Source of the DNA: Hahella sp. KA22
GTDB lineage: Bacteria > Pseudomonadota > Gammaproteobacteria > Pseudomonadales > Oleiphilaceae
Assembly (NCBI RefSeq): GCF_004135205.1
Contig: NZ_CP035490.1
Location: forward strand, 3,613,501-3,677,500
Direction: 5' to 3'
Length of the DNA: 64,000 nucleotides
This document shows, in pieces, positions 16,166 to 24,150 of this stretch (its first letter is position 1; each line of letters starts with the position of its first letter). Made by a program: the position numbers and the translations under genes. Below the pieces are notes generated by a model. It did not search any database, was not told where the DNA came from, and saw only the letters and a list, made by a program, of their open reading frames with translations.

Positions 16166-16672
16166 ATGAAAACCAAACAAAGACTCATCTCCTTGACCGC
16201 TGGCGCGCTGTTAGGCGCAGCCTCTGCTTTCAGTTTCGCGGATGTGGAATCCAGCGTGTATTACCTTAGCCCGGTCATCTATTCAGACGGTGCGGCGCAT
16301 GCGCTGCCGATCACCTCCAGTGGCGGCACCATCGCCTATGTCTACGCCAGCAACGTGGACACCCGGGCGGTGTTCTTCAATGCAGAATGCGCTGTGCAGT
16401 CTGCTGACAATTTCACCTGGTTCGATATTAATCTGGAGGTGACTTATCCCAACGGAACGGTCTCCATCATTGCGCCATCGAGCAGCGACAATGCATTCTG
16501 CACCGGCCATGGGAATAACATTCTGGGAACCTGGAGCAGCAATGAAACCCATGGAACCTTCTACGCCTCGCAAACCGGCTGGTATCGCATTCGCGTGATC
16601 GGCCAGTTGATGGGCTACACCAGTGGCGAACGGGTGCGCATGGATGACATGTCCCTGATCGTAATGGATTAA
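16166..16672 (+). CDS. Secreted protein of unknown function
   Basis: 168 residues from the ATG at 16166 (AAGAGGGC upstream). A signal peptide of about 24 residues ends A-F-S-F-A before D-V-E-S-S. The mature part is beta-rich, with many Tyr/Thr/Ser and two cysteines (one in the N-A-E-C region and one in F-C-T-G-H-G) that could form a disulfide. No family recognised. Followed by a clear rho-independent terminator, so it is probably a single-gene unit or ends a unit with the preceding exported protein. Confidence 0.75.
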   Translation: MKTKQRLISLTAGALLGAASAFSFADVESSVYYLSPVIYSDGAAHALPITSSGGTIAYVYASNVDTRAVFFNAECAVQSADNFTWFDINLEVTYPNGTVSIIAPSSSDNAFCTGHGNNILGTWSSNETHGTFYASQTGWYRIRVIGQLMGYTSGERVRMDDMSLIVMD

Positions 16673-16713
16673 AGGCGGATTAGGAGAGCGCCAACGCGTA
16701 TCTCAATCATGTG

Positions 16714-16740
16714 GAGGCCGGCGTCAGTCGGCCTCTTTTT
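16714..16740 (+). terminator. Rho-independent terminator
   Basis: Stem GAGGCCG (16714-16720) pairs with CGGCCTC (16729-16735) across an 8-base loop and is followed by TTTTT. It ends the secreted-protein gene at 16166-16672. Confidence 0.85.
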
Positions 16741-16949
16741 GCGCAAAGCGCCCCGTCAGCTTCCCGGCGCTGGTCAAAATTGCGCTTTGGATAATGACGC
16801 CCCACGCCTGGTTTCTCAGTCACTCCGGCCCCGTAAAGGGGAAAATCTGGAATTTAGTGCTATATCTTATAGTTAGTCGCGATGCGGCTTTCGCATCCTG
16901 AATCGACCCAAAATTTCCAGTAACCGAGGCGCATATTCGGGGAGACGTC

Positions 16950-18938
16950 ATGTCCATTCGTTACAGATACACCTTGTTTTTAATCGTGTTTCTGGCCATT
17001 GTCGGCGTATTTACGGCATTAGGAATACAGCAGTGGGTGGCGCCCACCCTGGTTCAGGGAGAACAGAGAAACATCAACAGCGTGCTGCATGCGCTAGTGC
17101 ACGAGATTCTGTCGGAGCTGTCCGAAGTGCAGGCGCAGCAGCGGGTGATCACCCAGACCGTGCCTTTGCTGGAGAGCGATCAGATCGACAAGCAACTGGG
17201 CGCGATGATTGATCAGTACGGCAAGAAGCAGGTGTTCGGCGGCGGGGTCTGGCCATTGCCGCGCAAGCGGGACAGCAATGTCGTCAAAAACAGCACCTTT
17301 ATTCATCGTGACGGCAGCGGCAAGTTGGTCACCAACACCTACTGGAACACCCCGGAATCGCAAAACTATTACGAGCAGAGCTGGTATAAAGACGGCTTGA
17401 ACGCCCCCGCCGGGCAGTGCGCCTGGGCGCCGGCCTATCGGGACTCCGCCAGTCCGGAGGCGCGCACCAATTGCTCCATGGGCATTCGCGTCAACGGCGA
17501 AGCTTATGGCGTTTCCACTATCGATGTGACCCTGGGGTTCTTTAACGGTCTGGCGGCGGAGAAGGAAAAGGAACTGAATGGGCAACTGCTGATCTTTGAG
17601 CGGGACGGCAAGATTCTCAACAACAGCAGCGGATTGCAGGGCGACGCGATTCTGAAGAACGTCAGCGATCTGGCGTCACAGTCTCCTTTTCTGGCGGAGG
17701 TCAAAGACTATCTGGGCTCCGCGTCCAATCAAGAAACTTATTCCAGCGAATATGAAAACGGCAAAGACGGCGAAGATTATTCCTTTTTCGTCCGCGACGT
17801 GCCCGGTACGCCCTGGTTGTTGGCGGTCAGTATTAAAACGTCGTTGCTGAGCGCGGCGACGGATTCGGTGATGTCTACTCTGGCGGCGATCCAGACCCCC
17901 ATTGCGCTGGCGATTGTTTTCTTCGGCTTCATGGCCTTCACGCAACTAAGCAAACGCCTGGGCGTGCTGCGCGCCAATATCGATATTCTCAGCACCGGCG
18001 AAGCGGATCTGACCAAGCGTATTCAAATCAGCAGTCGCGACGAAGTGGGCAGCGTGGCGGAATCGGTGAACAAGTTCATTAAGTTTCTGGCGAATATGAT
18101 CGGCGAGTTGTCGGTCTCCAGTAAACAGATCTCCGACATCGTGTCGGAAGTGGAAAAGCAGAGTAGAGAAAACTATCGCATGATGAACAATCATGCGGGT
18201 GAAACCGAGCAGGTGGTCACCGCCGTCACTGAAATGGCCGCCACCGCGGAATCCGTCGCCAAGAACGCGACGGAAACCTCTACTTTCACAGAGGATGCGA
18301 GTCGCTCCGCGCAGAAATCCAAAGAGACAGTGTCCCGGGCGCGGGAGAGTGTAGTGGATTTGAGTCGCCGTGTTACGGAGGCGGTGGAGAACGTCAATAC
18401 CATGCGTCAGGAGGCGCAGTTGATCAGCAATGTTATCAATGTGATTCGCGGCATCGCTGAACAAACCAATCTGCTGGCCCTCAACGCCGCAATTGAAGCC
18501 GCCAGAGCGGGAGATCAGGGTCGGGGCTTCGCCGTGGTGGCGGACGAGGTGCGCGCACTGGCCGCCCGCACTCAGAACAGCACGGAAGAAATCGATGGCA
18601 TGTTGAATCGTCTGGAGAGCGGCGTGTCCGTGGTGGTGAACGCCATGTCCGGCATGAAGGACAGCAGTGAAGTGGTGGTGAAAGACAACGAAGAACTCAC
18701 CCAGGGCCTGGACAAAGTGCTCAGTTCTTTTGATGAGATCAACGACCTCAACACCCATATCGCCACCGCCGCCGAGGAGCAGAGTCAGGTCAGCGATAAG
18801 ATCAGCGAGAACATGTCGGAAATCTCCATGATCATCAGTGAACTGACCAAACTGGCGCAGGACTCGGAAGCGTCCATGAATCAACTGTCCAGCGCCAACG
18901 AAGGATTGAACGGGCTGGTGTCGCGCTTCAAGTTATAA
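16950..18938 (+). CDS. Methyl-accepting chemotaxis protein with Cache-type sensor
   Basis: 662 residues. Membrane helix 1 at about 8-27, a periplasmic ligand domain of ~275 residues with a Cache-like pattern (G-G-V-W-P-L-P, then the Y-W-N-T-P and Y-R-D-S segments), membrane helix 2 near 310-330, HAMP to about 385, then the coiled-coil signalling domain. Its tip, [21 protein letters not shown], is the universal CheA/CheW-binding hairpin. No C-terminal CheR-docking pentapeptide is seen (ends S-R-F-K-L). Single gene, not next to other che genes. Ligand unknown. Confidence 0.93.
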   Translation: MSIRYRYTLFLIVFLAIVGVFTALGIQQWVAPTLVQGEQRNINSVLHALVHEILSELSEVQAQQRVITQTVPLLESDQIDKQLGAMIDQYGKKQVFGGGVWPLPRKRDSNVVKNSTFIHRDGSGKLVTNTYWNTPESQNYYEQSWYKDGLNAPAGQCAWAPAYRDSASPEARTNCSMGIRVNGEAYGVSTIDVTLGFFNGLAAEKEKELNGQLLIFERDGKILNNSSGLQGDAILKNVSDLASQSPFLAEVKDYLGSASNQETYSSEYENGKDGEDYSFFVRDVPGTPWLLAVSIKTSLLSAATDSVMSTLAAIQTPIALAIVFFGFMAFTQLSKRLGVLRANIDILSTGEADLTKRIQISSRDEVGSVAESVNKFIKFLANMIGELSVSSKQISDIVSEVEKQSRENYRMMNNHAGETEQVVTAVTEMAATAESVAKNATETSTFTEDASRSAQKSKETVSRARESVVDLSRRVTEAVENVNTMRQEAQLISNVINVIRGIAEQTNLLALNAAIEAARAGDQGRGFAVVADEVRALAARTQNSTEEIDGMLNRLESGVSVVVNAMSGMKDSSEVVVKDNEELTQGLDKVLSSFDEINDLNTHIATAAEEQSQVSDKISENMSEISMIISELTKLAQDSEASMNQLSSANEGLNGLVSRFKL

Positions 18939-19261
18939 CGCAGCCCTTCTTTCGCACCCCAGTCGCCGCCGGAAAGCGCCACCGGCGGCTTGACGCCTGC
19001 GGGAAAAATAGGCTAACTTCTCCCGCCTGACGCAAAGCGTCTGTTTTCAATCAGAATTTTTTATTTCATCCCAGCTTAAAAAGCGGCGGGATGGAATTGT
19101 TTACCTGCCTTTCAAGAGGTGTATATGTTGGAGATAGCAGTAATCCGATAACCCAACCCCTGTTTTGTCAGGAGTTTCGGTTATCGATACGCGCATTTTC
19201 GTGGCGAGCATGAACGCATGCTTGCCGTGTCGCATATTTGATTACTGCTACAGGTTCCAAC
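18939..19261. other. Intergenic region with a GC hairpin
   Basis: About 320 bases without a gene. GCCGCCGG (18965-18972) pairs with CCGGCGGC (18982-18989); this may terminate the chemoreceptor transcript, but there is no following T run. The rest, including imperfect repeats around 19135-19225, could not be interpreted. Confidence 0.4.
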
Positions 19262-19519
19262 ATGAACATTTCCAAGCCGGAACAACGGACGTTGCACGTC
19301 CTCGCCAAAGGCGGCCGCATCATATTTACACGCAATACCTCAGGTAAGGTGACATTCGTTGAATGCTACACCCGCGAGGGCTATGTGCTTGCCGACTGCA
19401 CGTTGCCGGTCTTCACTAAACTCAAAAACAAACGCCTTATCCATTCAAAAAGCGGAAAGCCTTATCAAATCAATATGGCCGGGCTGAAAGCCGTCCGTCC
19501 GCAATTGGATAACCAGTAA
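19262..19519 (+). CDS. yjhX: YjhX family protein (UPF0386)
   Basis: 85 residues, the normal family length, starting at the ATG at 19262. It matches YjhX through [14 protein letters not shown], then [16 protein letters not shown], and the ending V-R-P-Q-L-D-N. E. coli YjhX has been described as the toxin of the YjhX-YjhQ pair, in which YjhQ is an acetyltransferase of the GNAT fold. Notably, the next gene here, 73 bases downstream, is a GNAT acetyltransferase, as in that pair. Function as a toxin is inferred from the family. Confidence 0.85.
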   Translation: MNISKPEQRTLHVLAKGGRIIFTRNTSGKVTFVECYTREGYVLADCTLPVFTKLKNKRLIHSKSGKPYQINMAGLKAVRPQLDNQ

Positions 19520-19528
19520 ACCCTCATT

Positions 19529-19557
19529 CCCTGGCGGCTGGCGACAGCCCGCCAGGG
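19529..19557 (+). terminator. Intergenic hairpin after yjhX
   Basis: CCCTGGCGG (19529-19537) pairs perfectly with CCGCCAGGG (19549-19557). The T-tract is poor (TTGTTT some bases later), so it may only attenuate read-through into the acetyltransferase gene. Confidence 0.4.
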
Positions 19558-19592
19558 CTAGCCTTGTTTGGCAAGCAACAACGAGACAACAC

Positions 19593-20141
19593 ATGAACTT
19601 CCATATTCGCAATGAACAATCAGACGACTTAGACGCGATCACCCGGGTCACCGAACAAGCGTTCCTGAACGCGCCTCATACCAGTCATACGGAGCAACAT
19701 ATCGTCAATGCGCTCAGGCAGCGTGGCAAGTTGACCATTTCACTGGTGGCGGAAGCGCAGGGCGAACTGATCGGCCACATCGCTATTTCCCCGGTGGCCA
19801 TCCAGGGCCATCACAGTTCTGGTCAAACCGATGCCGCTAATACCCAAAACTGGTATGGCCTCGGTCCGGTTTCCGTACACCCGGATCGACAAGGACAGGG
19901 TGTTGGCTCAGCCCTCATTCGGGAAGCCTTGAACCGCCTGCAGGCGCATAACGCCGCCGGATGCGTGCTTCTTGGCGATCCCGGCTACTACAATTGCTTT
20001 GGTTTCAAACCGCATCCTGGTCTGGAGTTACCCGGCGTGCCGCCGGAGTACTTTATGGCGTTGGGATTTGGAGGGGAGATTCCCGTTGGTGTGGTGAAGT
20101 ATGATGACGCGTTTGAGTTGGATACTAAGGGCAGCGATTGA
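19593..20141 (+). CDS. GNAT family N-acetyltransferase (YhbS/YjhQ-like)
   Basis: 182 residues. GNAT fold with the acetyl-CoA loop V-S-V-H-P-D-R-Q-G-Q-G-V-G-S-A-L (the Q/R-x-x-G-x-G/A pattern) and a following G-D-P-G-Y-Y-N-C-F-G-F segment typical of the YhbS subgroup. Cytoplasmic. It lies directly after yjhX on the same strand, matching the order toxin YjhX then acetyltransferase YjhQ in E. coli. Whether it is a YjhQ orthologue cannot be settled by eye. Confidence 0.88.
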   Translation: MNFHIRNEQSDDLDAITRVTEQAFLNAPHTSHTEQHIVNALRQRGKLTISLVAEAQGELIGHIAISPVAIQGHHSSGQTDAANTQNWYGLGPVSVHPDRQGQGVGSALIREALNRLQAHNAAGCVLLGDPGYYNCFGFKPHPGLELPGVPPEYFMALGFGGEIPVGVVKYDDAFELDTKGSD

Positions 20142-20294
20142 ATAGTGAGATCCAACTCAGGATGCATGGCGGGCGTGACGGTTTCCGATGCGCTCCTACC
20201 TTGCGCAACGACGCGGATACTTACGCCTCTAGACATGTCATCAGACGGGCTCACTGCCGACCAGGCGTCGTCCGAGTAGGGCAGATCGTCGCCT

Positions 20295-20972
20295 TCAGTG
20301 GGAGGAAGATCGCTCGGCTTTGACAGGTTCAGGGAAGAAAGTAACTGATGTGTAGAAGTTCAGACCTCGGCCGACGCCTTCGCCGCGAATGCCGTAGTGC
20401 AGCCAGTCGACGCCATTGATTTCTTCTCTGTAGTAGACTTCCGGCAGATGGGTGACTAACACCAGTTTCCCGAGTGGAATGTACCCTTGGGCGCTGACTT
20501 CTTCAAGGGGCTCAAATGCGTACCGCGCCTCCCAGTTGGCTCCGGGTTTTCCGTCTTTATTTTTCTCAGTTTCGTAGTAGTCCCATAAATCCTTTTTCAG
20601 GTATGTCTCCAGGCTATCGAGGTCTCCCTCGGCAACTGGGGTGTGGGACTCTGCGCGGTTTACGTCAATCGTGAGGCTCATGTCACCGAGCTTACCGGAA
20701 TAGCCTTGTATAAATAGGCCTCTGTACGCCCACCATTCGAAACAGGCATGTACATACTCCCGATTGAACTCTTTCTCTACGCTCGACATAAAAGCGTTCG
20801 GAGTGAGAAGAACCTGCGTCAGGTCAGGGTCTTTGTGTTTGGCTAACCTCTGAACATTGCCCGGCAACCTGAAGACCAAGAGATAGTCGCCAATCCGGCA
20901 TTCCTTCGCGGTCAGTTTTGAAAAATCCGGCCCTTTGCCTGTTAAGATCGACTTGAGTAATTGGTCGATCAT
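20295..20972 (-). CDS. Tandem candidate immunity protein, copy 3 (altered C terminus)
   Basis: 225 residues from the ATG at 20972 (M-I-D-Q-L-L), 2 bases after the stop of copy 2; the frame is open upstream within copy 2, but that is not family sequence. For most of its length it is almost identical to copy 1 (21741-22505), even in DNA. After G-R-G-L-N the sequence diverges: the W-A-Y-P-L-G-A-G-Y-Y-L segment is missing and the end is a short unrelated tail, while copies 1 and 2 share a helical ending with D-A-R/K-R-I-M-S-M. It looks like a recent duplicate damaged at its 3' end. Family not recognised. Confidence 0.65.
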   Translation of the reverse strand: MIDQLLKSILTGKGPDFSKLTAKECRIGDYLLVFRLPGNVQRLAKHKDPDLTQVLLTPNAFMSSVEKEFNREYVHACFEWWAYRGLFIQGYSGKLGDMSLTIDVNRAESHTPVAEGDLDSLETYLKKDLWDYYETEKNKDGKPGANWEARYAFEPLEEVSAQGYIPLGKLVLVTHLPEVYYREEINGVDWLHYGIRGEGVGRGLNFYTSVTFFPEPVKAERSSSH

Positions 20973-20974
20973 TA

Positions 20975-21715
20975 TCAGCTCTTGTAAAGTTCCATCATGG
21001 ACATGATGCGTCTGGCGTCGTCGAGCAGGCGTTCCGACCGCATTGCGCGATTTCCTATTTCGAGCTGCATCCAAAAACTGATGGTGAGGTAGAAATCCTT
21101 GTTTAAGGGATAGGCCCAGTAGTAGGTATGGTGGTGTCCGGCCATGCCTTCCGAGTTGATGTGGTAGGCGAGCCAGTCGGCGCCATTGATGCGTTCTTTG
21201 GTGTAGGGATCAGGTAGTATCACCAGAAAGCCGGAAACAGGCGTGTCGCCCATCAGAACTTTGTTGTTTTCGTAGTGCTGTCTGGCTCTCAGGTTTATGC
21301 CGCCGTCTGTTTCGTAGTATGTCCAATATTCTTGTTTCAGGTAGGACGCCAGACTATTAAGGTCGCCCTCCGATATAGGGGCGTGAGGCTCTGCGCGATT
21401 AACATCCACATGCAAAGACATTCTTCCTAGTTGGCCAAAACTGCCTTGTAGGAAAAACCCGCGATAGGCCCACCACTCAAACCCCATTTGCACAAAGGTG
21501 CGGTTGAACTCTTTGTCGCACTCATATGTCGCGAAGAGGTCATTATTTAGATTCAAGTGCGAAGGATTGGGCTTCTTAGGTATGCCAATATCAATGCTGT
21601 TCCCTGGCAGTTGATACTTCAGCCGGTAGTCGCCTATGTTGCATTCTTTTGTATTAAGCCTTGAAAAAGCAGGGCCTTTGCCCGTTAATAGTCGCTTCGG
21701 TAATTGCATGATCAT
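20975..21715 (-). CDS. Tandem candidate immunity protein, copy 2
   Basis: 246 residues, a diverged paralogue of the copies on either side. All share L-T-G-K-G-P-x-F-S-x-L, C-x-I-G/D-D-Y-x-L, F-E-W-W-A-Y-R-G-x-F-x-Q-G, D-V-N-R-A-E-x-H, and the C-terminal D-A-x-R-I-M-S-M. No signal peptide is seen. The arrangement of related genes after a lipase-like gene resembles the multiple immunity genes seen after type VI lipase effectors (Tle/Tli), but the family itself is unknown to me. About 25 bases separate it from copy 1 upstream. Confidence 0.65.
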   Translation of the reverse strand: MIMQLPKRLLTGKGPAFSRLNTKECNIGDYRLKYQLPGNSIDIGIPKKPNPSHLNLNNDLFATYECDKEFNRTFVQMGFEWWAYRGFFLQGSFGQLGRMSLHVDVNRAEPHAPISEGDLNSLASYLKQEYWTYYETDGGINLRARQHYENNKVLMGDTPVSGFLVILPDPYTKERINGADWLAYHINSEGMAGHHHTYYWAYPLNKDFYLTISFWMQLEIGNRAMRSERLLDDARRIMSMMELYKS

Positions 21716-21740
21716 CGTAAGCCCAATAATTTCTTAAATA

Positions 21741-22505
21741 TCAGGCCTTTCGAAGCGCGACCATCGACATAATACGCTTGGCGTCTTCGTACATGCGTTG
21801 GTATCTCAGCTCTTTGTCGCCCACTTCGGAGGTCAAATGAAAATTGAACGTCAGGTAGTAACCAGCGCCCAATGGGTAAGCCCAGTAGTAGTTCAGACCT
21901 CGGCCGACGCCTTCGCCGCGAATACCGTAGTGCAGCCAGTCGACGCCATTGATTTCTTCTCTGTAGTAGACTTCCGGCAGATGGGTGACTAACACCAGTT
22001 TCCCGAGTGGAATGTACCCTTGGGCGCTGACTTCTTCAGGGTGCTCAAATGCGTACCGCGCTTCCCAGTTGGCTCCGGGTTTTCCGTCTTTATTTTTCTC
22101 GGTTTCGTAGTAGTCCCATAGATCCTTTCTCAAGTATGTCTCCAGGCTATTGAGGTCACCCTCGGCAATTGGGGTGTGGGACTCTGCTCGGTTTACGTCA
22201 ATCGTGAGGTTCATGTCACCGAGCTTACCGGAATGGCCTTGTATGAATAGGCCTCTGTACGCCCACCATTCGAAACAGGCATGTACATACTCCCGATTGA
22301 ACTCTTTCTCTACGCTCGCCATGAAAACGTTCGGAGTGAGAAGAACCTGAGTCAGGTCGGGGTCTTTGTGTTTGGCTAACCTCTGAACATTTCCCGGCAA
22401 CCTGAAGACCAAGAGATAGTCGTCAATACGGCATTCCTTCGCGGTCAGTTTTGAAAAATCCGGCCCTTTGCCTGTTAAGATCGACCTGAGTAGTTGATTG
22501 ATCAT
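21741..22505 (-). CDS. Tandem candidate immunity protein, copy 1
   Basis: 254 residues from the ATG at 22505, which overlaps the stop of the lipase-like gene (ATGA), so it is translationally coupled to it; a longer frame to 22592 lies inside that gene and is rejected. It carries the shared motifs of the three paralogues and the complete C-terminal helix. The tight coupling to a putative lipase makes this the likely cognate immunity gene, with copies 2 and 3 as extra or diverged versions (inference). Confidence 0.68.
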   Translation of the reverse strand: MINQLLRSILTGKGPDFSKLTAKECRIDDYLLVFRLPGNVQRLAKHKDPDLTQVLLTPNVFMASVEKEFNREYVHACFEWWAYRGLFIQGHSGKLGDMNLTIDVNRAESHTPIAEGDLNSLETYLRKDLWDYYETEKNKDGKPGANWEARYAFEHPEEVSAQGYIPLGKLVLVTHLPEVYYREEINGVDWLHYGIRGEGVGRGLNYYWAYPLGAGYYLTFNFHLTSEVGDKELRYQRMYEDAKRIMSMVALRKA

Positions 22506-23155
22506 AATAGGCCTAATTCTTTCATTGTATGTTTCGCCAGCCTTTCCGCTTTTCTTTGATAGCCGTTCATTTGCAAATGCCTGATGGCGCATTCGGCGCT
22601 GAGGAAGGGTAACGTATGGGGGCTGGCTTGCACAGGACGCTTATCGCGGAATACCAGAAACATGCTGTTCATGCTGCGCAAGAAAGAACCGGGGGATAGG
22701 TCGTTGAAACCAGCCAGGTTTGGCACGAGGTCGTTTGGGTGATCTCGCTTGATTTCATCAATGGTTATACCTGCCTGCTTGAAGGCTTTCTCTGCGCGAG
22801 TCTTCTCGTTACCTCCCGCATGAATAGAGACTCGTTGTCCTTCCAGGCGAACGCCTCTTTGGTTCACCAGCTCTACGGCCCGCGTCAGAATAATTCCGCC
22901 CTGACTATGCGCCGTCCATTTGCGGTGCAAGCCTTTTTGCTGATTTTCGATCAACATAACCGCTAGAAATTTCGCTAGCTTGGTAGTGGATATTTTATCT
23001 GCGATGCATTCGAAAAAGTCGATTTTTCCACGAGTCGGGTTGTAGATGAGCGTATAGGCTTTGGCGCAGTCGTCCCAGTAGGCGGCATCCGTGTGGACTC
23101 CCATTAGCCAGGAGGCTTTTTTCAAATCATTCGACATACCCATTGATTGCAACAT
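22502..23155 (-). CDS. Lipase/esterase-like protein, candidate toxin effector
   Basis: 217 residues from 23155; starts at 23143 or 23137 are also possible, and all overlap the upstream gene. Alpha/beta-hydrolase signs: a nucleophile elbow T-A-H-S84-Q-G-G (A-x-S-x-G form, as in Bacillus LipA), a possible acid in N-D142-L-V-P-N-L-A-G, and a possible His at 180 (P-H-T-L-P). The predicted order S-D-H is right. No signal peptide. It is followed, with overlap, by three paralogous genes that look like tandem immunity genes, so a phospholipase-type antibacterial effector is inferred. Other alpha/beta hydrolase functions are possible. No secretion gene is adjacent. Confidence 0.65.
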   Translation of the reverse strand: MLQSMGMSNDLKKASWLMGVHTDAAYWDDCAKAYTLIYNPTRGKIDFFECIADKISTTKLAKFLAVMLIENQQKGLHRKWTAHSQGGIILTRAVELVNQRGVRLEGQRVSIHAGGNEKTRAEKAFKQAGITIDEIKRDHPNDLVPNLAGFNDLSPGSFLRSMNSMFLVFRDKRPVQASPHTLPFLSAECAIRHLQMNGYQRKAERLAKHTMKELGLL

Positions 23156-23651
23156 GTTCTGTTCTTATCTTAGGGACGGGTTGTGGTTTTCCCCAGGCCA
23201 ACTCAAGTCTGGGAATTTCCCTTTCAGTTATTTCTTCTCGCCACCGAGTATCAGACTCCCGCCTAACCTCAAACAACCCCATCTGCTGTCTGTTTACTGG
23301 CGTTTCAACCTGTGTAATTTCCCGCTCCAGTTTCATCCGATTAATAACAATCATCTCGGGATTTACGCTGTACATAAAACTGATTCCGCCTGAGCAGATT
23401 TTATGGCGCATGAACATGGGCGCTTTTTGAAAGCCTCTGCTGTTCCAGCCATAACCGCCGTCGCTGGTTAGTTTGAGGGCTTCTTTGTAGACCTGAGTCT
23501 TCTCGTACAGATTGAGGCTGTGCATGAAGGTGTCTGCTTCCTGGGTAATCATCAACTTTTTGCCAGCGGTGGTTTTTCGAGAGTTCCACGCTGGGAGCGG
23601 GTTCTCCATTGGCTTAAGTTGATGCTGAGGAGGAAGGTGGCTGCTTTGCAT
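23127..23651 (-). CDS. Unrecognised protein upstream of lipase-like gene
   Basis: 174 residues from the ATG at 23651 (M-Q-S-S-H-L); the frame opens 20 codons earlier. The N terminus is proline-rich and disordered. The middle contains S-D-G-G-Y-G-W-N-S-R-G-F and I-S-F-M-Y-S-V-N-P. Its 3' end overlaps the lipase-like gene by 11-29 bases depending on that gene's start, so the two are co-translated or could be one protein split by a frameshift. It may be the secretion/adaptor portion of the effector (inference). No known family. Confidence 0.6.
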   Translation of the reverse strand: MQSSHLPPQHQLKPMENPLPAWNSRKTTAGKKLMITQEADTFMHSLNLYEKTQVYKEALKLTSDGGYGWNSRGFQKAPMFMRHKICSGGISFMYSVNPEMIVINRMKLEREITQVETPVNRQQMGLFEVRRESDTRWREEITEREIPRLELAWGKPQPVPKIRTEHVAINGYVE

Positions 23652-24150
23652 TTTGCTTTCCTTAGTGTGCAAGAAAAGCAATGATTCTAGTGATTTGTTT
23701 GCGCAAAACAATTTAACTTTTGTTCGAGGCTGTTTGGTCTAAAAGCTGGCTTGTATAGTGGTGGGAAGAGCCTGAATTATCAGGGAAGTAGGAGATTAAC
23801 TGTGTCTACCTGCAGTGAACTGAAACAGTAATAAATTTTATGTTTTGACAATGAAACTTGTTTATTGCGGGCTGAAATGTCGGGCGAAGCCTTCAATTAG
23901 CCACAAAGCGGCATGGTTTGGACTGGAGAGGTGTAATTCGCAGAGCAGGGGGATTTGGTCGAGTGCATCGAATCGCACTTATAACGACAGGGTTAAGCTG
24001 GGGTTGCTGTAGGCGCTAAGCCAATCAAAATTAACGCTAATTTCACGCAAAAACTATTAAGGGTTTTGTTTCATCTGGGCGCTAACTTAAACGGAAAATA
24101 AAACGCCAGCGAGTGATGCGGAAGGCTAGCCGCTTTGTCCTCGAACTGGT
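23652..24150. other. Divergent gap without a gene
   Basis: About 500 bases between the toxin-like operon (leftward) and the cysteine-peptidase-like gene (rightward), moderately AT-rich. No open frame, hairpin or repeat that I could support; presumably holds both promoters. Confidence 0.5.

Noticed and set aside
17946-18884. 312-codon frame antisense to the chemoreceptor
   Set aside because: Antisense shadow with His-rich low-complexity sequence; the sense frame has the conserved receptor hairpin.
20138-20323. 61-codon frame after the acetyltransferase
   Set aside because: Short, no ribosome-binding site or family, and it overlaps the end of the convergent paralogue gene.
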